Positions 52,889 to 61,328 of a DNA stretch of 64,000 bases are shown here, piece by piece. Position numbers and translations under genes: made by a program. The stretch is from assembly GCF_007002745.1 (NCBI RefSeq), contig NZ_SGNY01000005.1, positions 1 to 64,000 of the forward strand, written 5' to 3'. This DNA is from Martinezella rhizogenes. Lineage in GTDB: Bacteria > Pseudomonadota > Alphaproteobacteria > Rhizobiales > Rhizobiaceae. Each line of letters starts with the position of its first letter. The first letter of the stretch is position 1. Below the pieces are notes generated by a model. The model was not told where the DNA came from. It saw only the letters and a program-made list of their open reading frames with translations, and made no database searches.

Positions 52889-53083
52889 AGCACCGCACCT
52901 CGGTACGGTCTGCCTCACATGTCTGGAGCGGCATTCAGGCGACGATCGCCCGCATCTTTCGCCATCCCGCTCCGATGAGCCTCCTCCGCTCATTTTCATT
53001 CGTCACGAGACGGACGATTATGGAATGCCCGTTTCATGGATTTGGATCATAAATTCTATTTTTTCCGTTTTCAATAAAAATAT

Positions 53084-53899
53084 TCAGGCTGTTTTGCGAG
53101 TTCCCACAGCCACTGCGAGGGTAATAGCCAGACAGAGCGTGGCGGAAAGCGAGCGAAATGCGCCGAAATCGATCTCTGTGACAGTCAGCAGCGTCGCGCC
53201 GGATTTCCGGAGCGGATTGACGGCGGAATCGGAAAGCGCCACGACCGGAATACCGTTGGCGCGGGCGTTTTCCGCCAGCTCCAGCGTCTCAGTGGAATAG
53301 GGAGAAAAGGTGATAGCGATCAGCGCATCGTCACGGGAAATGGCGCTGATATTGCCGAGCCCGCCAACCGCGCTGTGCAGAACCGCCGGCACCTTCATCT
53401 TCTCGAAGGCGTAAGCGAGATAGCTGGCAATGGGGAAAGACCGCCGCAGACCGATGATATGCACGGTGCGCGCACCGGCCAGAGCCGAAACCGCCTCGTC
53501 AAGCTGGCGTGTATCGACCGATTTCAGCAGCATTTCCAGCGAGGACCGGCCGGCCTCCACGAATTCGGCAAGCAGGCCGGATGCGCTTTCATCGCCCTTC
53601 TCACGCAGATGGTCGAGCCGCGTGGCATAATCCGGCCAGCCGCCGACATAGGAATCACGGAACAGCCGCTGCATTTCCGAAAAGCCGGAAAAGCCCATGA
53701 TCTGGCAAAAACGCATGAAGGCAGAAGGCTGTACGCCCGCCCCTTCCGCCATTTCGGCGACGGTGGAAACGGCGATGCGATCCTGATTGGAGGCGACATA
53801 ATCGGCGCATTGCCGCAATCGTTTCGGCAAACCCTCCGCGACCTGGAGCAGCCGCTCCTCAAAAGCCTTTACGGATTCTGGCGCCTCGATTGCCGTCAT
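53084..53899 (-). CDS. iolR: RpiR-family regulator of inositol catabolism (IolR-like)
   Basis: 271 residues. RpiR HTH domain (LPKRLRQCADYVASNQDRIAVSTVAEMAEGAGVQPSAFMRFCQIMGFSGFSEMQRLF, about 23-80) and a SIS domain (ARTVHIIGLRRSFPIASYLAYAFEKMKVPAVLH, GIPVVALSDSAVNPL). In rhizobia the iol regulator IolR is of this type. Position immediately upstream of iolC on the same strand, and a GGAA-N6-TTCC palindrome 48 bases upstream of its start, support the name. It probably binds an inositol-derived phosphosugar. Confidence 0.85.
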   Translation of the reverse strand: MTAIEAPESVKAFEERLLQVAEGLPKRLRQCADYVASNQDRIAVSTVAEMAEGAGVQPSAFMRFCQIMGFSGFSEMQRLFRDSYVGGWPDYATRLDHLREKGDESASGLLAEFVEAGRSSLEMLLKSVDTRQLDEAVSALAGARTVHIIGLRRSFPIASYLAYAFEKMKVPAVLHSAVGGLGNISAISRDDALIAITFSPYSTETLELAENARANGIPVVALSDSAVNPLRKSGATLLTVTEIDFGAFRSLSATLCLAITLAVAVGTRKTA

Positions 53900-53946
53900 T
53901 GTCGTTCCCTTATGCAGACTGAAATCGTGTGCACTTTAACTGCAGT

Positions 53947-53960
53947 GGAATTTTTATTCC
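53947..53960 (-). promoter_or_regulatory. IolR operator, GGAA-N6-TTCC
   Basis: GGAA-TTTTTA-TTCC is an exact match to the palindromic motif known for the RpiR-type IolR of rhizobia. It lies 48-61 bases upstream of the regulator start, in its likely promoter, so autoregulation is expected. A partial copy, GGAA-TGCCCG-TTTC (53022-53035), is upstream of iolC. Confidence 0.7.
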
Positions 53961-54020
53961 ATTGGGTTTTTTGAGGAAGGGCAAATGAGACGGCTGGGGC
54001 TTTGTGTGATCGGTCACCCT

Positions 54021-54136
54021 CCGTCATTGCGGCCTTTAGCCGGAATCCTGTAGGCGCGCGTCTGCGCGGCGCGAAGAGTCTTTTCACCCCAAGGACTTGG
54101 GGTGGCTGGATACCGGCTCAAGGCCGGTATGACGGA
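54021..54136. repeat. Intergenic mosaic repeat, type B
   Basis: Arms CCGTCATTGCGGCCTTTAGCC / GGCTCAAGGCCGGTATGACGG with centre GGCGCGCGTCTGCGCGGCGCG and CACCCCAAGGACTTGGGGTGG, a compensated variant of CAGCCCAAGGACTTGGGCTG. Located between livF and iolR. Confidence 0.85.
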
Positions 54137-54171
54137 GATTATATATGAACGCGCAACGGCGATGCGTTGGC

Positions 54172-54888
54172 TCAGTGCAGCCCGCCAACGCCAAGATGCG
54201 TATCGATAATATCCGGGTTCTCCGCAAGATCGCTGGACGGCCCCTCCCAGACGATGCGGCCGCGTTCCATGATGATGGCGTGGTCGGCGAAGTCAATGGC
54301 CATCTGGATGCGCTGTTCGACGAGGAGAATGGTCATTTCGCCGGATTGGGCGAGTTTGGAGAAGGCCGCCATCAGCTCCTCGCAGATGACGGGGGCGAGG
54401 CCTTCGAGCGGCTCATCGAGCAGCAGCACGCGCGGCTGGCCGAGAATGGTGCGGGCGGTGGAAAGCATCTGCTGTTCGCCGCCGGAAAGTTGCGAGCCGA
54501 GATTGCGGCGGCGCTCTTTGAGGCGCGGAAACAGCGTGTAAGCCTCCTCGATGGCCGATTTCGGCCGGGTCTTGAGGCCGACGAACAGGTTTTCCTCGAC
54601 GGTAAGCGTCGGGAACACATCCCGTGTCTGCGGCACGTAACCGAGGCCGGCTTTGGCGCGGGCGGCACTCGGCAAAGCGGCGATGTCCTGCCCGCCGATG
54701 CGGATATCGCCGGCAAAGCGTTTCGTCTGGCCGGCGAGCGTGGCGAAGAGGCTGGTCTTGCCGACGCCGTTGCGGCCGAGAACCGCGAAACGCGAACCCG
54801 ACGGCACGGAAAGCGACAGGCCCTCGATGACGCGGGTGGGGCCATAACCGGCGGTGAGGTTGACGATTTCAAGCGGCGCTGCGGGCAT
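54172..54888 (-). CDS. livF: Branched-chain amino-acid ABC transporter ATPase LivF
   Basis: 238 residues. Walker A GRNGVGKTS, signature LSGGEQQMLSTARTIL, Walker B VLLLDEPLEGLAP and the switch His region VEQRIQMAIDFADHAIIMERGRIV are intact. LivF-type: short, no TOBE domain. ATG 54888 (MPAAPLEIVNLTAGYG) overlaps livG by 20 bases. Last gene of the liv operon. Confidence 0.93.
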   Translation of the reverse strand: MPAAPLEIVNLTAGYGPTRVIEGLSLSVPSGSRFAVLGRNGVGKTSLFATLAGQTKRFAGDIRIGGQDIAALPSAARAKAGLGYVPQTRDVFPTLTVEENLFVGLKTRPKSAIEEAYTLFPRLKERRRNLGSQLSGGEQQMLSTARTILGQPRVLLLDEPLEGLAPVICEELMAAFSKLAQSGEMTILLVEQRIQMAIDFADHAIIMERGRIVWEGPSSDLAENPDIIDTHLGVGGLH

Positions 54889-55633
54889 CGGCGTAACTTC
54901 CCAGATAGGCTTGGCGGACTTCCGCATTGCTGGTGACGTCTTCAGGCGAACCGTCGAAGATGACCGCGCCTGCGGCGAGCACCACCACACGTTTGGCGAA
55001 ACGGAAGACCAGATCCATGTCGTGCTCGATCATCAGGATCGCGAGGTCCGCCGGCAGCCGGTCGAGCGCCTGTTCGATGCGCGCGGTTTCCGTGGAAGGC
55101 ACACCGGCGGCCGGTTCGTCGAGCAGCAGGATTTTCGGGCGAAGCGCCATGGCAAGCGCGATCTCGATCAGCCGCTGCTGGCCATAGGCGATTTCACGTA
55201 CCCTTGTTTCGGCAAGAGCCAGAAGGCCGAGCGTGCCGAGAATATCGCGTGCTTCGCTCATCACCGATGGCATGGCGCGGTAACGGCCGAAAATCCGGCC
55301 GGTCTTTCCTTCCCGCTGGAGAATGGCGAGCGCCACATGTTCTTCGGGCGTCATGTCCTGAAACAGCCGTGTGACCTGAAACGAGCGGACGAGGCCGCGT
55401 TTCACCCGCTGGCTGGCGCTGAGGCCTGTCACATCCTCGCCGGCGATGCGCACCGTGCCGGCCGAAGGTTTGATGTTGCCGGTGACGAGATTGACGAAGG
55501 TCGTCTTGCCGGCGCCGTTGGGGCCGATCAGCACCGTGCGGTCGCCCGGCGATAGTGACAGCGAGACGTTATTGGTGACGACGAGGCCACCGAAATTCTT
55601 CTGCAGGCCGGATACTTCAAAAATGGGGCTCAT
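54869..55633 (-). CDS. livG: Branched-chain amino-acid ABC transporter ATPase LivG
   Basis: 254 residues. Walker A GPNGAGKTT, LivG-type insert RSFQVTRLFQDMTPEEHVALAILQREG, signature-like AYGQQRLIEIALAMALRPKILLLDEPAAGV (AYGQQ replaces LSGGQ as in LivG), and His switch MIEHDMDLVFRFAKRVVVL. Overlaps livM by 4 bases and livF by 20. Confidence 0.93.
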   Translation of the reverse strand: MSPIFEVSGLQKNFGGLVVTNNVSLSLSPGDRTVLIGPNGAGKTTFVNLVTGNIKPSAGTVRIAGEDVTGLSASQRVKRGLVRSFQVTRLFQDMTPEEHVALAILQREGKTGRIFGRYRAMPSVMSEARDILGTLGLLALAETRVREIAYGQQRLIEIALAMALRPKILLLDEPAAGVPSTETARIEQALDRLPADLAILMIEHDMDLVFRFAKRVVVLAAGAVIFDGSPEDVTSNAEVRQAYLGSYADARSAA

Positions 55634-56637
55634 TTGCGATCTCCCCGCAGGCGCGCAATGATCTGCTCACCCGCGCCGTAAAGCCCGCGTGGTGCAAAGA
55701 GCACGACGGCAATCAGCAGCAGGCCGACGATCGTCAGCCAATGAAACGGATTGGCGGCTGAAACGACATCTTCGAACCACATGAAGGTGACGGTGCCGAT
55801 CAGCGCACCATAAAGCGAACCCGCGCCGCCCAGCACCAGCATGACCAGCGCTTCGGCCGAAAGCGTGAAGCTGAGGCTATCAAGGCCGACGACCTGGGTT
55901 GAAATGGCGTTGAGCGCACCGCCAATGCCGGCGACGACGCCTGATATGACGAACATCTTCAAAATCGTGCCGTTGACGGAGCCGCCCATGGCCTGAATGC
56001 GGATGCTGTCCTGCTTGACGCCGCGACACAGCATGCCGAAGGGTGAATGGACGATGATCCTGAGGGCGACGAAAACGAGGAGTAGCAGACAGACGCCATA
56101 GATATAAGCGGTGCGGCCGAAAAGATCGAATTCGAAGGTGCCGAACAGGGCATCGGGGGAGACACCGGCGAGCCCGTCGCTGCCGCCCGTCCAGTTCGAC
56201 GCCTTGTTGGCCGCCTCGTGAAACAGATGGATGACGGCGATGGAAAGCACCAGCTGCGGCAGGCCGTGGGCACGCAGCAGAACCGTGCCGGAGAGCAGCC
56301 CTGCGACGCCGCCGGCTGCGGCGCCGATGGCGGTCATGAGCAGCGGATCGGTGATCTCGAAATGGGCGGCGGCAATGCCGGCGGCATAGGCGCCGGCACC
56401 GAAGAGCGCCGCATGGCCAAGCGTTGCGACGCCGCAATAACCCGTGACGAGATCGATCGACAGCACGAGCAGCGCAATGGCAATGATGCGGGTCAGAAGC
56501 GCCAGATTATCCGGAAACAGAAAGTAGCCGATGATGGCGGCGGCGATGATGATGAGCGGCCCGGCGACAGCGCGCAACGGCGAGCGTGTCTTCGGGATCT
56601 CTGCTGTTTCAGTTACATCGTTCATAAGCACCGCCAT
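55630..56637 (-). CDS. livM: Branched-chain amino-acid ABC transporter permease LivM
   Basis: 335 residues with about ten hydrophobic helices. The LivM signature TGYCGVATLGHAALFGAGAYAAGIAA is seen in the first third; AGGVAGLLSGTVLLRAHGLPQLVLSIAVIHLFHEAANKASNWTGGSDGLAG and VLGGAGSLYGALIGTV follow. ATG 56637 is one base after the livH stop; ATG 56625 is an alternative. Confidence 0.92.
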   Translation of the reverse strand: MAVLMNDVTETAEIPKTRSPLRAVAGPLIIIAAAIIGYFLFPDNLALLTRIIAIALLVLSIDLVTGYCGVATLGHAALFGAGAYAAGIAAAHFEITDPLLMTAIGAAAGGVAGLLSGTVLLRAHGLPQLVLSIAVIHLFHEAANKASNWTGGSDGLAGVSPDALFGTFEFDLFGRTAYIYGVCLLLLVFVALRIIVHSPFGMLCRGVKQDSIRIQAMGGSVNGTILKMFVISGVVAGIGGALNAISTQVVGLDSLSFTLSAEALVMLVLGGAGSLYGALIGTVTFMWFEDVVSAANPFHWLTIVGLLLIAVVLFAPRGLYGAGEQIIARLRGDRK

Positions 56638-56638
56638 C

Positions 56639-57502
56639 TCATTTCGCCCTTCCGAGAAGGCCGCGCGGGAACAAGGTGATAATCACGATGACCGCCAGAT
56701 AAAAGAAGAATTCGCCATATTCGGGAGCGAGATACCGCCCGGTCGTATCGATGGCGCCGAGCAGCAGGCAGGCGATCAGCGCGCCCGGAATGGAGCCCGC
56801 GCCACCGACCGAGACCACCACGAGGAAGGTGACCATGTAACGCAGCGCATAATAGGGTTCGACCGGCAGCAGTTCCGCGCCGATGACGCCACCCATGGCG
56901 GCAAGGCCGACGGCGATGGCAAAGCTGACGGCGTAGATAACCTCGGTGCGCACGCCGAGCGCCGCGGCCATCGCGGCATTGTCGACCGCCGCCCGCAGCT
57001 TGATACCGAAGGCGGTCTTCTCGAAGGTGAACCACAGCGCGCCGGCCACGGCAAGACCGCAGGCGATGGCGAAGATGCGATGGGTGGCGATGGTGCGGAA
57101 ACCGAGATCGGTGGGGCCGGCCAGCTGTTGCGGCAAGGGAATGGTTTTGAGTGTCGGCCCGAACACAAAATTGGCGATGCCGATGATGCAAAACGTGATG
57201 CCGATGGTCATCAGCACCTGTGTCAGTTCAGGTGCGCCATAAATCCGCCGGTAAAGGAAACGTTCGAGCGGTATGGCAATAATGATGGTGCCGACTATGG
57301 CAACGAGGATCGCCGCCGCATAACCGAGACCGAGGCCGTGGGCGGCATAGGAAGCGAGGTAGCCGCCGATCATGGCGAAAGCGCCATGCGCCAGATTGAC
57401 CACGCGCATCAGCCCCATTGTCACCGATAGACCGATGGAAATGATGAACAGGACCATGCCATAGGCAAGCGCATCGATGAGGATGCTGAAGACCGTCTGC
57501 AT
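56639..57502 (-). CDS. livH: Branched-chain amino-acid ABC transporter permease LivH
   Basis: 287 residues, eight or so helices. Family segments are ISIGLSVTMGLMRVVNLAHGAFAMIGGYLA, APELTQVLMTIGITF, DNAAMAAALGVRTEVIYAVSFAIAVGLAAMGGVIGAEL and VVSVGGAGSIPGALIACLLLG. ATG 57502 follows GGGAGGAG; longer upstream frames are rejected because they run into the intergenic space. It sits 118 bases after the binding-protein gene. Confidence 0.92.
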   Translation of the reverse strand: MQTVFSILIDALAYGMVLFIISIGLSVTMGLMRVVNLAHGAFAMIGGYLASYAAHGLGLGYAAAILVAIVGTIIIAIPLERFLYRRIYGAPELTQVLMTIGITFCIIGIANFVFGPTLKTIPLPQQLAGPTDLGFRTIATHRIFAIACGLAVAGALWFTFEKTAFGIKLRAAVDNAAMAAALGVRTEVIYAVSFAIAVGLAAMGGVIGAELLPVEPYYALRYMVTFLVVVSVGGAGSIPGALIACLLLGAIDTTGRYLAPEYGEFFFYLAVIVIITLFPRGLLGRAK

Positions 57503-57620
57503 GTTGAAAAAACTCCTCCCGGTGCTGTAACGCCCGTCCGGGCCGGAACCGAACCGCCATAGGGGCGGTTCGACCGTTTCAAGAATGCCGCCATTGTCGC
57601 GGCGAGGCCTGTGTTGCCGG

Positions 57621-58793
57621 TTATTTCGCGGCGGCGAGACCCGGATCGCCCTGTTTTTCGAAAGTCTGGACTTCCTTGTTGTAATAGCTGCCGTCATCGG
57701 CCTTGGCGACTTCGCGCAGATAGATGTTCTGCGTGATGTGGCGGCTTTCCGGATCGATGCTGACAGGGCCGCGCGGGCTTGTCCAGGAAAGACCCTTCAC
57801 CGCCTCGACTGCCTTTTCCGCATCCTGCTTGCCGCCGGTGGCCTCGATCATCTTGCTGATGACATACATGCCGTCAAACGCGCTGACGGCCGGGAAGGAC
57901 AGTTCCTTCGGATTGCCGATCGCCTTGGTGGCGGCTTCCACGAATGTCTTATTCTCCGGTGAATCATGCGAGACGGCGTAATGGAAGGTCGTCTGCATGC
58001 CGAGCGCGGCCTCGCCCAGTGCCGGCAGGTCGGATTCCTGCGTCAGGTCGCCCGGTGCGAAGAGCTTCACGCCTGCGGATTTCAGGCCGTTATCGTTGAA
58101 GGCCTTGACGAAGCCGAGCGTGGTCGGGCCTGACGGCAGGAAGGCGAAAACGCCTTGAGCACCGGAGTCCTTCACGCGCTGCATGATCGGGCTGAAATCA
58201 TTGGTGGAAAGCGGCATGCGGATGGTTTCCACCACCTCGCCGCCGGCGGCGGTAAATGCCGCCTTGAAGGCGTTTTCGGCATCGACGCCCGGGCCGTAAT
58301 CGCTGACCAGCGAAATGACCTTCTTCACACCGCCATCAAATGCCACCTTGGCGATGGGGGTGGAGGTCTGCCAGGTGGTGAACGAGGTACGCACCACATA
58401 GGGGCTTTTCGTCACGATGGCTGAGGTGGCGGCATTCATGATGACCATCGGCACATTGCCCTGCTTCAGAAGCGGCGTGACGGCCATGGCATCAGGGGTG
58501 AAATAGAAGCCGGCGAGATATTGCACGCGTTCCTTCACCACCAGCTCCTGCGCCAGCGCCTTGGACTGCGCCGGATCGGCCTGCGGCACATCGCGATAAA
58601 CGACCTCGATCGTGTCATCGCCGACCTTGTTGCCGTGCAGCGCAAACCAGGCATCGATGCCGGCCTTGAAGTTCTTGCCCTGCAACGCAAATGGGCCGGA
58701 GAACGGACCGACCACGCCGACCTTGATCGTCTCGGCATAAGCAGCAGAACTGAAGCAGATGGCCGCGATTGCGGCGGTGATCCGTAATTTCAT
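57621..58793 (-). CDS. Branched-chain amino-acid-type ABC transporter periplasmic binding protein
   Basis: 390 residues: signal peptide MKLRITAAIAAICFSSAAYAE, then a LivJ/LivK-like family (TIKVGVVGPFSGPFALQGKNFKAGIDAWFALHG, YLAGFYFTPDAMAVTPLLKQGNVPMVIMNAATSAIVTKSPYVVRTSFTTWQ, GAQGVFAFLPSGPTTLGFVKAFND). Ligand could be leucine-type amino acids or another amide or aromatic compound, since this family is broad. ATG 58793 is set by GGGAGGAAATCA. First gene of the liv operon. Confidence 0.92.
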   Translation of the reverse strand: MKLRITAAIAAICFSSAAYAETIKVGVVGPFSGPFALQGKNFKAGIDAWFALHGNKVGDDTIEVVYRDVPQADPAQSKALAQELVVKERVQYLAGFYFTPDAMAVTPLLKQGNVPMVIMNAATSAIVTKSPYVVRTSFTTWQTSTPIAKVAFDGGVKKVISLVSDYGPGVDAENAFKAAFTAAGGEVVETIRMPLSTNDFSPIMQRVKDSGAQGVFAFLPSGPTTLGFVKAFNDNGLKSAGVKLFAPGDLTQESDLPALGEAALGMQTTFHYAVSHDSPENKTFVEAATKAIGNPKELSFPAVSAFDGMYVISKMIEATGGKQDAEKAVEAVKGLSWTSPRGPVSIDPESRHITQNIYLREVAKADDGSYYNKEVQTFEKQGDPGLAAAK

Positions 58794-59171
58794 TGATTTC
58801 CTCCCAATTGATCCGTGGCTCCCATCCACCGATCCAGGCTGCCAGATTGATGAGTGTGGTGACCAAAGTAAAATGAAATAAGGGGGGTAATAAATAACCT
58901 GACGGTTATCAATCCCGGCTTCATCTGCTTTCGTCTGCAATGGGGTCACACAATAGGCATCGCCGGGCGATTCTCAATATGAGCCCGCCGGCGACCATTC
59001 CGAGCGGCCTGTCTGCAAGCCTCCACGTCCGGATGTCCCGTTATCAAACCGGCTATGACCGGGTGACGGGAGAACATGAATTTCATGCGCGTAAAATGAT
59101 ATGCCTTAACCAGTTCTAAGGGGATTGTTCGTAGTCTCGCGAAGCATATTTTGAAATTTATTTGGTGTCTG
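58794..59171. other. Gap between the liv operon and the small gene at 59172
   Basis: The right side of the liv promoter (58794-58900) is AT-rich. No further gene, hairpin or repeat recognised. Confidence 0.45.
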
Positions 59172-59549
59172 ATGGGCGAATATCAAAATAAGGCTGTTGA
59201 GCTGATGCGAAATCGCGTCGGAGAAAGTATACTTAACAACAAGATCGAGCGCCGCGAGGCGTTTCTGCGTAAGGCGCTGGCTCTGTATCACGTCATGGGT
59301 GGTACGGCGGAGGGGGTTCAGGCGGCAACGAAGGATGTTGCAACCTTGCCGGTGCCGCCTGTCGATGTGGCGGTCGGCGATGTCATGTACAAGCTCGCCG
59401 CAATCGGCCATGTCGCCGATATCGATATCATTCAGGCTGGTTATAACAAGCTCGACGCCGCGAACCTGCATATCCTCAGCAAAGGCAAGAAGCTGTTGCA
59501 GAAACAGCGGGAAAACAAGCTTGCCGCCACCACCACGCCGGCAAAATAA
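59172..59549 (+). CDS. Hypothetical protein, alpha-helical
   Basis: 125 residues (ATG 59172; TTG 59151 would add 7). It is predicted to be mostly helical: NKAVELMRNRVGESILNNKIERREAFLRKALALYHVMGG, then a Pro/Val linker ATLPVPPVDVAVGDVMYKLAAIGHVADIDIIQAGYNKLDAANLHILSKGKKLLQKQREN. No signal peptide, membrane segment or known family recognised. No clear ribosome-binding site. A lone gene on the plus strand, convergent with the M14 gene. Confidence 0.55.
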   Translation: MGEYQNKAVELMRNRVGESILNNKIERREAFLRKALALYHVMGGTAEGVQAATKDVATLPVPPVDVAVGDVMYKLAAIGHVADIDIIQAGYNKLDAANLHILSKGKKLLQKQRENKLAATTTPAK

Positions 59550-59568
59550 GCCGCCCATTCAGGGCGGC
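59550..59568. terminator. Convergent hairpin
   Basis: GCCGCCC / GGGCGGC (59550-59556 with 59562-59568, loop ATTCA), immediately after the stop of the small gene and 22 bases before the M14 stop. No T-run, so a bidirectional stabilising or terminating hairpin. Confidence 0.6.
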
Positions 59569-59589
59569 CCAGTGGGGGCGGCTATGATA

Positions 59590-61323
59590 TCAGGCCACTT
59601 CCCCGACCAGAATCTCCTGCCAGGCATCATAGGCCGATAGAACCGTTTCCATCTGCGCGGTATGGCCGGTGATGAAATCATTGCCGTAGATGGTTTCATC
59701 GGGATATTCGGTGATCAGCGTCATCGGTACGGTGTGGCGGTCGTCGATGGACGACAGACAGGGGAAGCCGTTGATGATGCGGAAACCGGTTTCGCCAGCG
59801 TGGATTTCATAAAGCGCGATCTGGCGATTATTGTAGTCCAGAAGTCCCGGAATGGCGCCAAGATGGCGGGTCACCCGGTCGAGCAGGGCTTCGGCTTGGT
59901 TTTCCCAGTCCGCATGGTGGCGGATGATGAGGAAGAACCCTTTCGGCAGCGTCCACATGGCGAAATTGCGCGGCACATAACCGGATAGAGGCCGGGTCCA
60001 CTCGTGAGAGGGATAACCGTGCAGGTTCACATGCAGGCTCGCGCCACTCATCTCCTGCGCCTTGAAACGGATTTCCTTCTCGTTGAGATGCGCGCCCGAA
60101 TTTTCCGGGGTGCGATATTCGAGGTCATCACCAAGAGCGGTGTAGCGCGCGGCATGGTGCATGTGGCGCGGATTGTCGACGCGAAGCCGCTGGTGCAGGG
60201 CGTAGCCGTCGGGATTTTCCAGTGGCGAGATGGTGAAATGCGCGCCCTTACGCTCCGCGAGTTTACGGGCGGCGCGGATGGCGCCGACGATGCCTGTGGT
60301 CTCGTTGGGGTGCTGGCCGCCACTCACCATCACGGCGGCATCGCTGCCGGCCACGTAGCGGGCGGAGAGGACGCGGCCGGAGCGCGAGCGGGCCTCGAAG
60401 GTCTCGCCCCCGATATCCGCCAGCAGTGCCGCCAGCTGGCCTGCCGCAACCGGTTCCCGTGCCTCATCGATCGGCTGATTGTCGCCATCAAGGAAGGTGG
60501 TGCTGAGCTTGCGGGTCTCGATGCGCAGCGAGACTTCGCCTGCGCTCTTGACGATTTCCGGCACGATCTGGCCGGGTTTCAGGCCCCGGTCACCCAGCGG
60601 CCGGCCGGATTTCTTCTGGAAGAACTCCAGGAGCGAGAAATAGAAATCCTCGTGCAGCGCTTCACGCAGGCTGACGACCTCATCGCCGACGGAGAGGGTC
60701 AAATCTTCGGCCGGGTGCGCGACGCGGATGTTCAGTTCTTCGAAATAGGGCTCCTCATCGCCCCAGCCGTGGTTGGCGACGGCATGGATAGCCGCTTCGA
60801 AAAGCCGCTCGTAATCCGTCTCCAGCCGCTCGCCCGCAACATCGCCGGCAGGCCGGAACCAGCCGGTTGGCGAGACATTGGTTTCGCCGACCATATCGGT
60901 ATGAACCCGGTTTGGGGCCAAAACCTTCAGGGTTTCCTGCTTGCCATTGCGACTCAGCGTAACGTCATAATGGAAGGCGTCGTCGTCGCGGGCGATGAAA
61001 TCGATCTTCGCATCGCCCACCAGAGCCGCCAGCGGATAGGCCTCCAGCCGGAAACGGTTGGCGGGGGCGTTGGCGTGCACGGGGTAACGCACCTCGATGA
61101 TGTCGACGCCATCCAGATTGATCTCTTCCAGAAAGGTGAAGAGAAGCGGTTTATAGGCGCTGCGAATGCGGGCGCTGACGCCCTTTTTCTTCAGCCTCTC
61201 TTCGGCCTCGCGGCGGCTTTTGGCGTCATCAAAGGTCCATGCCTCGAAGGACTGGCCGGGTGTCGCGCGGCTGACGAGGATATCCAGAGTGCGTTCGAAA
61301 GTCTGGTCGAAAATCTGGCTCAT
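59590..61323 (-). CDS. M14-family zinc carboxypeptidase-like metallopeptidase
   Basis: 577 residues. The zinc motif HPNE (338-341) in SGGQHPNETTGIVGAIRAA, a substrate-binding ENPDGYALHQR (369-379) and a third-ligand candidate in HVNLHGYPSHEW (H435) mark an M14 peptidase. A ~320-residue N-terminal region, unfamiliar to me, precedes it. No signal peptide, so cytoplasmic. It follows the dipeptide permeases in the same direction, 5 bases after the last, so it probably trims imported peptides. ATG 61323 (MSQIFDQTFERTLDIL) is preferred to a longer frame. Confidence 0.83.
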   Translation of the reverse strand: MSQIFDQTFERTLDILVSRATPGQSFEAWTFDDAKSRREAEERLKKKGVSARIRSAYKPLLFTFLEEINLDGVDIIEVRYPVHANAPANRFRLEAYPLAALVGDAKIDFIARDDDAFHYDVTLSRNGKQETLKVLAPNRVHTDMVGETNVSPTGWFRPAGDVAGERLETDYERLFEAAIHAVANHGWGDEEPYFEELNIRVAHPAEDLTLSVGDEVVSLREALHEDFYFSLLEFFQKKSGRPLGDRGLKPGQIVPEIVKSAGEVSLRIETRKLSTTFLDGDNQPIDEAREPVAAGQLAALLADIGGETFEARSRSGRVLSARYVAGSDAAVMVSGGQHPNETTGIVGAIRAARKLAERKGAHFTISPLENPDGYALHQRLRVDNPRHMHHAARYTALGDDLEYRTPENSGAHLNEKEIRFKAQEMSGASLHVNLHGYPSHEWTRPLSGYVPRNFAMWTLPKGFFLIIRHHADWENQAEALLDRVTRHLGAIPGLLDYNNRQIALYEIHAGETGFRIINGFPCLSSIDDRHTVPMTLITEYPDETIYGNDFITGHTAQMETVLSAYDAWQEILVGEVA

Positions 61324-61328
61324 CTGGG

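Noticed and set aside
50953..52890. 645-residue plus-strand frame
   Set aside because: Mirror frame of iolC; the iolC protein has clear kinase motifs and a strong ribosome-binding site.
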